Positions 1-6,037 of a stretch of 10,675 bases of DNA are shown here, one piece after another (within the stretch, counting starts at the first letter, position 1; the number at the start of each line of letters is the position of its first letter). The notes below the pieces were generated by a model that worked only from the letters and a program-made list of their open reading frames with translations, did not search any database and was not told where the DNA came from. The stretch comes from Clostridiaceae bacterium (GTDB lineage: Bacteria; Bacillota; Clostridia; Oscillospirales; Acutalibacteraceae). Position numbers and translations under genes: made by a program. Location of the stretch: contig CAJGDQ010000028.1 in the NCBI GenBank assembly GCA_904502215.1, positions 1 through 10,675 on the forward strand, in the 5' to 3' direction.

Positions 1-1
1 G

Positions 2-301
2 ATTGTTGCAATCAGCATGGTGGCACTTATTTGTTTGATTACTTTAATATCACTCCTTGTTCCTGAATGTGGATTTCAAGACTTTTTGATAATAGTGTCT
101 GTTATACTATTTATAATTCCTTGTATTATTGCTCTTAAATTTAAGGTGGAGACAGGGTATTATGAATGTAAGAACTGTCAACATATGTTTGTTCCTAACT
201 ATAAAGGGATTGCCTTGTTAATGCAAACTCCATCCAAAAGATTGTTGAAGTGCACTAAATGCGGAAAATGGACTTGGTGCAAAAAACTAACCAAGAGATA
301 A
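2..301 (+). CDS. Small membrane protein with C-terminal zinc ribbon (5' end outside window)
   Basis: The reading frame is open from base 2 to the stop at 299-301. An ATG lies at 17, but no Shine-Dalgarno sequence precedes it and the codons before it read as more hydrophobic residues, so the true start is probably upstream and this entry is partial. Counting from the ATG at 17, residues 1-16 and 22-41 are two hydrophobic, membrane-spanning stretches. They are followed by a cytosolic-looking tail with C51-x2-C54 and C79-x2-C82, a zinc-ribbon arrangement, and a basic C-terminus. I do not recognise a named family with a known role. A strong hairpin terminator follows at 396-428. The call of membrane anchor plus zinc ribbon is seen directly; any function would be guesswork. 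Confidence 0.7.
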   Translation: MVAISMVALICLITLISLLVPECGFQDFLIIVSVILFIIPCIIALKFKVETGYYECKNCQHMFVPNYKGIALLMQTPSKRLLKCTKCGKWTWCKKLTKR

Positions 302-395
302 ATAAAAATTTATCGAATAAATGGTGTTCGTTTGTAAAAAGTGACGTTTGAGTGACTAAAAGTCCTGCTTGTTACGGTATTAAGACAAAATTAAA

Positions 396-428
396 AGCTG
401 TGTAGAAATTTTCTACACAGCTTTTTTT
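396..428 (+). terminator. Intrinsic terminator between convergent genes
   Basis: A perfect 13-base inverted repeat (396-408 with 410-422) is followed by a run of seven T on the plus strand. It lies between the convergent zinc-ribbon gene and yerC. Read on the minus strand, the hairpin is followed by a shorter TTTT run, so it probably ends both transcripts. Confidence 0.85.
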
Positions 429-464
429 GTCCTTTAGAGTGCCACCCTTATTTGTTTGCTTTTT

Positions 465-728
465 TTATTTCAAAAACTTATTATAACCCTCGCCATATCT
501 AACACAACGGGAAACACGGCTTAAGGTTGCCGAGGAAATGTCGCAATTTTCTATTACCTGCTGATAGGTTTTTCCCTCGATTAAAAGTTTAGCAGCGGCA
601 ATTCTTTGAGCCATTTGCTCGATTTCCTTAACAGTGCATAGGTCCTCGAAGAGCATTTCGCAGTCCTCAGCGGTTTCAAGAGATGCTATTAGCTCAAATA
701 GTTCTTCTAATAATGGATTCTTTTTCAT
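465..728 (-). CDS. yerC: YerC/YecD-family TrpR-like DNA-binding protein
   Basis: This 87-residue protein matches the YerC/YecD family, relatives of the Trp repressor. Its all-helical layout has a TrpR-like core with a helix-turn-helix at about residues 54-75 (TYQQVIENCDISSATLSRVS), followed by the family's RCVRYG-like stretch. Family members are about 90-100 residues, so it is full length. The ATG follows directly on the TAA stop of the upstream ATPase gene (TAAATG), and its ribosome binding site AAGGTGG (734-740) lies inside the end of that gene, so the two are translationally linked. It is the last gene of the amino-acid transporter operon. Its DNA target is unknown; from its place, control of amino-acid uptake or metabolism is an inference. 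TrpR-type tryptophan binding cannot be judged from the sequence. Confidence 0.85.
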   Translation of the reverse strand: MKKNPLLEELFELIASLETAEDCEMLFEDLCTVKEIEQMAQRIAAAKLLIEGKTYQQVIENCDISSATLSRVSRCVRYGEGYNKFLK

Positions 729-1478
729 TTAATCCACCTTGTTTAAAAAGTTCTTGGTTTTTAAGGATTTGGGATTTTCAAACACCTCTTTGGGAGTTCC
801 CATTTCTTCAATAACACCGTCAGCCATAAAAATAACCTTATCCGAAACCGAACGGGCAAACTCCATTTCGTGAGTAACAACTATCATTGTGCTGTCACTG
901 CTTTTTAGGTCTCTTATAACCTTTAAAACTTCACCTGTGAGCTCGGGGTCTAATGCCGATGTTGGCTCATCAAAGCATAGAATATCAGGCTTCATAGCTA
1001 AAGCTCGAGCAATTGCAACACGCTGTTGCTGACCTCCCGAAAGCTGACAGGGGTAGTTTTCTATCTTCTCAGAAAGTCCAACCCTCTCAATAAGGGCTAA
1101 AGCTTCCTCTTTGATTTGCTCAGGCGTTCCCCTCTTTAAAAGAGTTGGCGCTAAGGTTATATTTTCAAGAACATTATATTGCGGAAAAAGGTTGAAGGAC
1201 TGGAAAACAAGGCCAAAATGCAAACGATTTTCGCTAATTTCAGCTTCAGTTAATTTCTTTTCAGCCGATGCATCAAAGATAACCTTTCCATTAACCGATA
1301 TTGAGCCTTCATCAGCGGTTTCAAGAAAATTAAGGCAACGCAAAAGGGTTGTTTTACCGCTTCCCGAAGAACCGATTATTGATAAAACCTCGCCCTTTTC
1401 GAGAGAAAAGCCGATATCCTTTAAAACCTCGGTTTTGCCAAAGCTTTTTTTGATATTTTTAACCTCTAAAACTGGCAT
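729..1478 (-). CDS. Polar amino-acid ABC transporter ATP-binding protein (GlnQ/HisP type)
   Basis: This 249-residue ATPase drives amino-acid import from the cytoplasmic face. All motifs are intact: Walker A GSSGSGKTT at residues 36-44, Q-loop at Q93, signature LSGGQ at 146-150, Walker B DILCFDEP at 165-172, the SALD D-loop just after, and the H-loop histidine at 203. The sequence and the usual length of about 240-250 residues fit the polar amino-acid transporter (GlnQ/HisP/ArtP) branch. The start ATG at 1478 is supported by AAGGAGG at 1486-1492, which overlaps the stop of the permease gene 12 bases upstream. It sits between the permease and yerC in an operon with a single permease gene, so the expected complex is a permease homodimer with two copies of this ATPase. 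The amino acid transported cannot be told. Confidence 0.95.
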   Translation of the reverse strand: MPVLEVKNIKKSFGKTEVLKDIGFSLEKGEVLSIIGSSGSGKTTLLRCLNFLETADEGSISVNGKVIFDASAEKKLTEAEISENRLHFGLVFQSFNLFPQYNVLENITLAPTLLKRGTPEQIKEEALALIERVGLSEKIENYPCQLSGGQQQRVAIARALAMKPDILCFDEPTSALDPELTGEVLKVIRDLKSSDSTMIVVTHEMEFARSVSDKVIFMADGVIEEMGTPKEVFENPKSLKTKNFLNKVD

Positions 1479-1490
1479 AGCTTTCCCTCC

Positions 1491-2132
1491 TTAATTAAAA
1501 TAGCTCATCTTCTTTTCAATATAACCGAAAAGAAGTGTTAAGCCGCCGCAGAATACAAGGAAATAAACCCCTGTAAAGAACAAAGGCCATATTAGTCCCT
1601 TACCTGCAAAGCGCTCAGCCGCAAGCAATATTTCACTAACTGCTATAACTCTGGCTAACGATGTATCCTTAACCAAAGTAATAATTTCATTACTCATAGG
1701 AGGCATTATTCTTTTTGTAACCTGCAAAAGAATAATCTTGAAGAAAATTTGGGATTTTGAAAGTCCCAAAACTTGTCCCGCCTCGTATTGTCCCTTAGAA
1801 ATGCTTTCAATACCGCCTCTGAAAATCTCGGAAAAATAGCATGCATAATTTATCACAAATGCAACAAGCGCCGCTAACATTCTATTTCTCATAGGCACTC
1901 CGAAAACAAGTCCCGGAACATAAAAGACAACAAAAAGCTGAAGCATAAGAGGTGTTCCTCTTATGCACCAGACAATAACCTTTATTAACATACTTAACGG
2001 CTTGAATTTAGACATCGAGCCGAAACTAATTATTAAACCCAGCGGGATAGAAAAAAGCAGGGTTTCAATGAACAACCTGCAATTTTCTAAAAATCCCTCA
2101 GCCAAGCTTAATGCTACCTGCTGAAAAGTCAT
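1491..2132 (-). CDS. Polar amino-acid ABC transporter permease (HisM/GlnP type)
   Basis: This 213-residue inner-membrane channel subunit belongs to the HisM/GlnP/ArtQ family. It shows about five hydrophobic segments (near residues 18-39, 62-80, 85-105, 148-171 and 183-203). The family hallmark RGTPLMLQL lies at 58-66. The cytoplasmic coupling loop (EAA motif) is at about 117-137, beginning EAGQVLGLS, and contacts the ATPase. The length is typical. AAGAGG upstream serves as ribosome binding site, and the gene starts 20 bases after the binding-protein stop. As it is the only permease in the operon, it probably works as a homodimer. The neighbouring binding protein has an unusual domain order, but this permease looks ordinary. 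Confidence 0.95.
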   Translation of the reverse strand: MTFQQVALSLAEGFLENCRLFIETLLFSIPLGLIISFGSMSKFKPLSMLIKVIVWCIRGTPLMLQLFVVFYVPGLVFGVPMRNRMLAALVAFVINYACYFSEIFRGGIESISKGQYEAGQVLGLSKSQIFFKIILLQVTKRIMPPMSNEIITLVKDTSLARVIAVSEILLAAERFAGKGLIWPLFFTGVYFLVFCGGLTLLFGYIEKKMSYFN

Positions 2133-2152
2133 TATTTATTAAACCTCTTGAA

Positions 2153-2941
2153 TTATTTAGATTTAACAACCTTAACCTGTTTGTTCTGCATATAAGGAAT
2201 AGAAACGCTCATATTTTCTTCTCTCTCGGGAGTGATGGTCATACCATTCCAAATGCAGTCAATATTCTTAGCTGCAAGCTCGGTTTCCTTAGCAGCCCAG
2301 CTAATCTCTTGGAACTTTGCGGTAACGCCAAGCTCAGCACATACAGCCTTAGCAAACCCAGTTTCGAAACCGATAAGCTCGCCATCCTCGTTCTGATAGT
2401 TCATAGGAGCAAAATATGTAATACCGATAACAAGCTCGCCCTTATCCATAACATATTTATAATCAGAATCCTTATCAGCCTGTTTGAAAGCATCGGTCTC
2501 TTTTTCGCCTAAAAGAATTTCATCAAGCTTATAGGTTTCAGCAATATCCTCAAGCTTGCCATCATTCTTTAATTTGCGGATAATCTCGTTAACCTTAGCG
2601 GTTAAGTCAGAGCCTTTTCTGAAAGCAATACCATACTCTTCGGGAGCATAGCCTTCGCCATCAACTACTAAAGCCTCATAATCAGTGCCTTCACCGATAG
2701 AGCCTATAGACATTACATAGTCAACAATGGCAGCGTCTGCAGTGCCTGCATTAACTTCCATAAGAGCCTTTGCCTGAGTATCAACAGCGGTATAGGTGTA
2801 ATCCGCAAATTCCTTATCGGTTGTTGCAACACCCTCGCCTGCCGATTCCTTCTCGGCAACAACGATTTTAGCCTCGTTGCCGCAAGCAGCAAAGCTAAAA
2901 ACCATAATAAGACATAAAACAATCGCTAATAATTTTTTCAT
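2153..2941 (-). CDS. Amino-acid-binding lipoprotein with circularly permuted domain order
   Basis: This 262-residue substrate-binding lipoprotein delivers an amino acid to the neighbouring permease. A lipoprotein signal occupies residues 1-20, with SFAAC as lipobox and C20 as the lipidated cysteine. In the usual family order an N-half (GxLxVGI..FxPM.., GF..., NGMTIT..R) comes first and a C-half (SAG.., DAAIVD, EYGIAFRKGSD) second. Here the order is reversed. Residues about 25-144 are the usual C-half: S33-A34-G35, the ligand aspartate candidate D74, and EYGIAFRKGSD at 102-112. Residues about 158-262 are the usual N-half: GELVIG from 168, GFETGFAKA at 191-199, NGMTIT at 232-237, and the carboxylate-binding arginine candidate R240. 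The protein ends at VKVVKSK, where ordinary members cross to the second lobe. Total length is normal, so nothing is missing. ATG is supported by AAGGAGA at 2949-2955. It is first in the operon. The SBP family is clear; the permutation is inferred from motif order. Confidence 0.92.
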   Translation of the reverse strand: MKKLLAIVLCLIMVFSFAACGNEAKIVVAEKESAGEGVATTDKEFADYTYTAVDTQAKALMEVNAGTADAAIVDYVMSIGSIGEGTDYEALVVDGEGYAPEEYGIAFRKGSDLTAKVNEIIRKLKNDGKLEDIAETYKLDEILLGEKETDAFKQADKDSDYKYVMDKGELVIGITYFAPMNYQNEDGELIGFETGFAKAVCAELGVTAKFQEISWAAKETELAAKNIDCIWNGMTITPEREENMSVSIPYMQNKQVKVVKSK

Positions 2942-2974
2942 TTTAATTTCTCCTTAAAATTAATTTGTAACTCT

Positions 2975-3003
2975 ATTATACTTTATTAAGATAAAGTTGT
3001 AAA
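2975..3003 (-). promoter_or_regulatory. Sigma-A promoter of the amino-acid transporter operon
   Basis: On the minus strand, TTTACA (2998-3003) and TATAAT (2975-2980) are separated by 17 bases. The expected start near 2968 gives a leader of about 27 bases, which includes the AAGGAGA ribosome binding site. No operator palindrome was seen in it. T-rich tracts upstream (3007-3030) may act as an UP element. Confidence 0.8.
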
Positions 3004-3006
3004 GTG

Positions 3007-3030
3007 TTTTTTTAAATTTTTTTAAATTTT
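3007..3030. repeat. Phased A/T tracts upstream of the transporter promoter
   Basis: Two tandem copies of a 10-base unit (seven T then three A) at 3007-3026 are followed by four more T. On the minus strand they lie directly upstream of the -35 of the transporter operon. The 10-base period matches one helical turn, as in bent DNA and UP elements. The repeat is seen directly; the promoter role is inference. Confidence 0.5.
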
Positions 3031-3085
3031 CTCTCCTCAGTAGAGTTTAAAAAATAAAAATAGAATTCATAATCATAACAGTAGT

Positions 3086-3114
3086 TTGATATTTTTCGCT
3101 GTTGAATTTATAAT
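3086..3114 (+). promoter_or_regulatory. Sigma-A promoter of degV
   Basis: TTGATA (3086-3091) and TATAAT (3109-3114) are separated by 17 bases. Transcription should start near 3121, giving a leader of about 22 bases that contains AAAGGA. It diverges from the transporter promoter, with the two -35 boxes about 80 bases apart. Confidence 0.8.
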
Positions 3115-3142
3115 TTAATAAAACTTGAAAGGATATATTTTA

Positions 3143-3967
3143 ATGAAAATTGTTACCGATTCTTCGGCTGATAGGATAACCCTCAATGGTGTTTCTATTG
3201 CAACCGCACCCTTAAAAATTATAACCGATGAAAAAGAATACTTAGATGATATAAACCTTGATGTTGAGGAAATGGTTGAAGCTTTACTTAAATATTCCGG
3301 CAAATCATCAACCTCATGCCCTAACCCTGAGGATTGGCTAAATTCATTCGGCGATGAAAAGGAAATCATTTGCATAACTATAACCGCCGAGCTTTCGGGC
3401 AGTTATAATGCCGCTTGTATTGCCAAAGATATTTATGAGGAAAAATATCCCGATAGAAAGGTTTTTGTTTTTAATTCCCTTTCAACCGGTCCTGAAATGA
3501 AGCTTTTAATCGAAAAGATTGCCGAGCTTTATCTAAATGGAAATTCCTTTGAAGATATATGTAAGGAGTTTTCAGAATATTCAAAATCAACTGCACTAAT
3601 TTTTATGCTTGAATCAATGCGAAATCTTGCTAATAACGGTAGGGTTAGCAAATTAGCCTCAAAGGCGGCGGGAATACTTGGTATTAGAGCCGTTGGGAAG
3701 GCAAGTAACAAAGGCGACCTAGAGCTGCTTGATAAATGCCGAGGCCAAGATAAAGCAATTTCTTCAATTATTAAAACAATGAAAGAATTAGGTTATTCGG
3801 GTGGCAAGGTTAGAATTGCCAATTGCCTTAACCAAATTGGTGCACAAAAGCTCAAGGAATTAATCTTAACCGATTTTAAAAATGCCGATATTGAAATTTA
3901 TTCTTGCGGAGGTCTTTGCAGTTTTTATGCTGAAAAGGGCGGATTATTAATTGGATTAGAAAAATAG
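3143..3967 (+). CDS. degV: DegV family fatty-acid-binding protein (FakB-like)
   Basis: This 274-residue protein opens with the DegV signature MKIVTDSSAD. DegV proteins bind a fatty acid in a deep pocket; the FakB members present it to the kinase FakA for acyl-phosphate formation. Visible family features are TSCP at residues 57-60 (the TSxPS-type ligand motif), SGSYNA at 85-90 (usual SGTYxxA), and GRVSK in the second half, equivalent to the GGRIS motif. Length is typical (about 280). The ATG at 3143 is chosen because AAAGGA at 3128-3133 lies nine bases before it; a TTG at 3125 in the same frame would leave that site inside the gene. No FakA gene is nearby, so involvement in the Fak pathway is an inference. 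It has its own promoter and may be cotranscribed with the next gene. Confidence 0.92.
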   Translation: MKIVTDSSADRITLNGVSIATAPLKIITDEKEYLDDINLDVEEMVEALLKYSGKSSTSCPNPEDWLNSFGDEKEIICITITAELSGSYNAACIAKDIYEEKYPDRKVFVFNSLSTGPEMKLLIEKIAELYLNGNSFEDICKEFSEYSKSTALIFMLESMRNLANNGRVSKLASKAAGILGIRAVGKASNKGDLELLDKCRGQDKAISSIIKTMKELGYSGGKVRIANCLNQIGAQKLKELILTDFKNADIEIYSCGGLCSFYAEKGGLLIGLEK

Positions 3968-3973
3968 GTTTAC

Positions 3974-4023
3974 AAAATGGCTCTTTATTTCTTTTTATTT
4001 AAAAAGGAATAAGGAGTTGTTTT
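3974..4023 (+). promoter_or_regulatory. Long hairpin covering the ribosome binding site of the zinc-finger gene
   Basis: Bases 3981-3997 pair with 4000-4016 over 17 positions with only two G-U pairs. Pairing extends outward to about 3974 with 4023 through further A-U and G-U pairs. The 3' arm contains the AAGGAG ribosome binding site (4011-4016) of the gene starting at 4026. The structure is followed by a T-run up to that ATG. It could be a weak, AT-rich terminator for degV, a device that hides the ribosome binding site, or both. Pairing is read directly; function is inference. Confidence 0.55.
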
Positions 4024-4025
4024 TT

Positions 4026-4430
4026 ATGCTTATTTGCAAAACCTGTGGTGCAGAATTTGAAGAGGCCGTATTTTTAACCGAAACTCACGGACTCTCTAAT
4101 CCGCCTTATGAAAAAAATGCAGTTTGCCCGTTTTGCAATTCTTCATCGATTGAGGAAAAGGAAATTACCCATTGCCGCTGTTGCGGTGCTAGGCTTAAAG
4201 AAAGTAATAACGGCTATTGCTCTGATAGTTGCAAAGAAAAAGGCGAAAAATTAAGGCAAAAAGAACTTAAAAGAAAAAGAGAACGTTATAATTCACCTAT
4301 AAATGAAATTTTGAGAAAATGCCAAGATTATAATAACCAAAACAAAACTAATTATAGTTACGGTCAGTTTGTTGCTTTAATCCTTCCGAAACTCAGGGGT
4401 AAAAAATGCAAAAGAAAAAAGAATACCTAA
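4026..4430 (+). CDS. Zinc-finger/zinc-ribbon protein of unknown function
   Basis: This 134-residue protein has paired cysteines in two blocks. The first is C4-x2-C7 with C34-x2-C37. The second is C50-x2-C53 (also C52) with C65-x3-C69. They can make two zinc-binding modules. A strongly basic helix follows (residues 72-88, rich in K and R), then a C-terminal segment with SYGQFVALI at 111-119 and a lysine-rich end. Similar small zinc-ribbon proteins occur in clostridial genomes and phages next to sigma-like regulators; this is recalled, not searched. The ATG at 4026 is preferred over an in-frame TTG at 4017, because AAGGAG at 4011-4016 lies nine bases before the ATG. It overlaps the next gene by 25 bases, so the pair is probably translated together. 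Nucleic-acid binding is likely; the target is unknown. Confidence 0.75.
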   Translation: MLICKTCGAEFEEAVFLTETHGLSNPPYEKNAVCPFCNSSSIEEKEITHCRCCGARLKESNNGYCSDSCKEKGEKLRQKELKRKRERYNSPINEILRKCQDYNNQNKTNYSYGQFVALILPKLRGKKCKRKKNT

Positions 4431-4714
4431 ACAGCTATTTAAACCAAGAAACACTAATAGAAAGATATTATCAAATGCTTTTAAAGAATCCCGAAAATAA
4501 GGATTATTATAACCAAAAAATATTAAAAGCAAAGGCATTAAGGAAGGATATTGAATTAAAAATATCCGAGGTTGGCGATGAAACACTTTGCGAGCTTTTA
4601 TTTCAAAAATATGTTTTCGGCAAAACACTTGAGGAAATCTCCTATATTATAAATTATAGCAAGCGCCACACCGAGCGACTACATATCAAAGCATTGGAAA
4701 AATTTAATATGTAA
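4406..4714 (+). CDS. Small sigma-70 region 4-like helix-turn-helix protein
   Basis: This 102-residue protein has a helical, charged N-terminal part (residues 1-55, LIERYYQMLLKN and following). A C-terminal helix-turn-helix at about 73-97 reads KTLEEISYIINYSKRHTERL, the pattern of sigma-70 region 4: LxEIAxxLxxSxxxVxxxxxxAL. There is no region 2, so it is not a complete sigma factor. Such stand-alone region 4 proteins (ArpU/DUF1492-like) are common in Firmicute prophages as late-gene activators; assignment to a particular family is uncertain. AGGGG (4395-4399) lies six bases before the ATG, inside the end of the zinc-finger gene. The stop is eight bases before the -35 of dinB. No phage structural gene is nearby, so it may be a prophage remnant or a domesticated regulator. 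Confidence 0.7.
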   Translation: MQKKKEYLNSYLNQETLIERYYQMLLKNPENKDYYNQKILKAKALRKDIELKISEVGDETLCELLFQKYVFGKTLEEISYIINYSKRHTERLHIKALEKFNM

Positions 4715-4721
4715 TTCCCTC

Positions 4722-4750
4722 TTTACATTTATATAAAAAAGGTTTATAAT
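4722..4750 (+). promoter_or_regulatory. Sigma-A promoter of dinB
   Basis: TTTACA (4722-4727) and TATAAT (4745-4750) are separated by 17 bases. The expected start near 4757 falls inside the LexA box. The -35 begins eight bases after the stop of the preceding gene. Confidence 0.85.
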
Positions 4751-4752
4751 AA

Positions 4753-4764
4753 GAACAACTGTTC
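4753..4764. promoter_or_regulatory. LexA (SOS) box of dinB
   Basis: GAAC-AACT-GTTC matches the core of the Gram-positive LexA operator, GAAC-N4-GTTC, and the G following it agrees with the longer form CGAAC-N4-GTTCG. It begins two bases after the -10 and covers the expected transcription start, so LexA bound here should block dinB until DNA damage. The match is seen directly; LexA binding is inferred. Confidence 0.85.
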
Positions 4765-4779
4765 GGGGAGGGTGAGAAA

Positions 4780-5961
4780 ATGAAAGACAGAATAATTCTT
4801 CATTCAGACTTAAATAATTTTTTCGCCTCGGTTTCCCTGCTTTTTAATCCAACCCTTAAGAATATGCCGGTTGCAGTTTGCGGTGATAAGGAAAACCGCC
4901 ACGGCATTGTTCTTGCTAAAAATGAAATTGCCAAAAGCTATGGTGTTAAAACTGCTGAAGCAATATTCGAAGCTAAAGCCAAATGTCCAGAGCTTATAAC
5001 TCTTCCCTCTATGATGGATAAATATAAGGAATATTCTAAAAAGGTTCATAAAATCTATCAGAGGTATACCGATATGATTGAGCCTTTCGGAATAGATGAA
5101 TGTTGGCTTGATGTTACGGGAAGCACCGTTCTCTTCGGTAGCGGCGAAGAAATCGCTCATAAAATCAGAACTGATATAAAAAAGGAATTGGGGCTTACTG
5201 TTTCGGTTGGAGTAAGCTTTAATAAAATCTTTGCAAAGCTCGGCTCGGATATGAAAAAGCCCGATGCCGTTACGGTTATCTCCCGAGAAAATTTCAAGCA
5301 AAAGGTTTGGCCTCTTCCCATTTCCGATTTGCTTTTTGTTGGTAAAAAAACCTGTGAAAAGCTTAAAAGCAATGGTATTCATACCATCGGTGATTTAACA
5401 CTTTGCGATGATGAAACCTTGAAAAGACTTCTCGGTAAAAACGGCTTAGACCTTAAAAAATATGCTTTAGGCGAGGATAACTCTCCCGTTTCGATATATG
5501 ATGCTATTGAAAAGCCAAAGAGCATTGGAAAATCTATCACCTGCTCAAAAGACTTTTGCGATAACTCTTCGGTTTGGAAAGCTTTTCTTGAATTTTCTCA
5601 GCATATTTGCGATAGTTTAAGGGAAAATGAATTATATGCAGGCGGTGTTCAGGTGCATATAAGAACCGCCTCATTAAATGTTAAAGAGTTCAGCCATTCC
5701 TTTAATGATTTCACAAACAGTTCTTTAATTTTAGCCAAAAAAGGTTTTGAGCTTTTTTGCAAGAACTATACCTTTGGCGAGCCCTTACGTTCGGTAGGAC
5801 TTAGGGCAATAAATCTTAAAACCGAAGCCAATGCAATCCAACAGGATATTTTCGGCAACGATATAAAACAAGAAGAAATAGAAAAGATTGAGGACTCGGT
5901 TTATAAACTAAGGCAAAAATATGGCGAAGAAAGTATTAAAAGAGGAACTGTTATCGAATGA
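4780..5961 (+). CDS. dinB: DNA polymerase IV (Y-family translesion polymerase)
   Basis: This 393-residue Y-family polymerase copies past damaged bases. The catalytic metal-binding residues are present: D10 in ILHSDLNNFFASV, and D106-E107 in PFGIDECWLDVTG. The finger/palm segments VAVCGDKENRHGIVLAKN (31-48) and LTVSVGVSFNKIFAKLGSDMKKPD follow, then a helix-hairpin-helix thumb (LLFVGKKTCEKLKSNGI) and the little-finger domain. A sliding-clamp binding motif QQDIF lies at 354-358, close to the C-terminus as usual (QxxLF type). The wording HSDLNNF and IDECWLDVTG is that of the clostridial DinB group, where C108-W109 replaces the usual A-Y. The ATG is supported by GGAGG at 4767-4771. It is expressed from its own promoter under a LexA box, and a hairpin terminator follows, so it is a one-gene SOS unit. 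Confidence 0.96.
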   Translation: MKDRIILHSDLNNFFASVSLLFNPTLKNMPVAVCGDKENRHGIVLAKNEIAKSYGVKTAEAIFEAKAKCPELITLPSMMDKYKEYSKKVHKIYQRYTDMIEPFGIDECWLDVTGSTVLFGSGEEIAHKIRTDIKKELGLTVSVGVSFNKIFAKLGSDMKKPDAVTVISRENFKQKVWPLPISDLLFVGKKTCEKLKSNGIHTIGDLTLCDDETLKRLLGKNGLDLKKYALGEDNSPVSIYDAIEKPKSIGKSITCSKDFCDNSSVWKAFLEFSQHICDSLRENELYAGGVQVHIRTASLNVKEFSHSFNDFTNSSLILAKKGFELFCKNYTFGEPLRSVGLRAINLKTEANAIQQDIFGNDIKQEEIEKIEDSVYKLRQKYGEESIKRGTVIE

Positions 5962-5966
5962 TTTAC

Positions 5967-5995
5967 TTTACAAATTTATAAAAGTTATATATAAT
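5967..5995 (+). promoter_or_regulatory. Sigma-A promoter of the LCP gene, overlapping the dinB terminator
   Basis: TTTACA (5967-5972) and TATAAT (5990-5995) are separated by 17 bases. The -10 overlaps the first three bases of the terminator stem (5993-6004). The expected start near 6002-6003 lies at the end of the first arm, so transcripts from here cannot form the hairpin. Confidence 0.75.
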
Positions 5996-6027
5996 GAGAT
6001 TGATATTTTTATCAATCTCATTTTTTT
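5993..6027 (+). terminator. Intrinsic terminator of dinB
   Basis: A perfect 12-base stem (5993-6004 with 6011-6022), a loop of six bases, and an unbroken T-run to 6027. It lies 31 bases after the dinB stop. The ribosome binding site of the next gene begins at 6028, immediately after the T-run. Confidence 0.88.
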
Positions 6028-6037
6028 GAGGTGTTAT

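Noticed and set aside
1111..1494. 127-residue open frame on the plus strand opposite the ABC ATPase
   Set aside because: It is antisense to a gene with all ATPase motifs and has no domain of its own.
2713..2922. Idea that the binding-protein gene is two fused gene fragments or an assembly error
   Set aside because: A single uninterrupted frame, one signal peptide, normal total length and no duplicated or missing motif argue for a permutation. Confirmation by reads spanning the gene is still possible.
3125..3142. TTG start of degV that would add six residues
   Set aside because: The AAAGGA ribosome binding site at 3128-3133 would then lie inside the gene, and the DegV signature MKIVTDSS starts at the ATG at 3143.
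4810..5382. 190-residue open frame on the minus strand within dinB
   Set aside because: It is a shadow of the dinB coding frame, with no recognisable domain and no ribosome binding site; dinB motifs are unambiguous.
5921..6037. N-terminal extension of the LCP gene into dinB
   Set aside because: It would run through the end of dinB, a promoter and a hairpin terminator. The ATG at 6038 has a ribosome binding site and gives a typical LCP layout.
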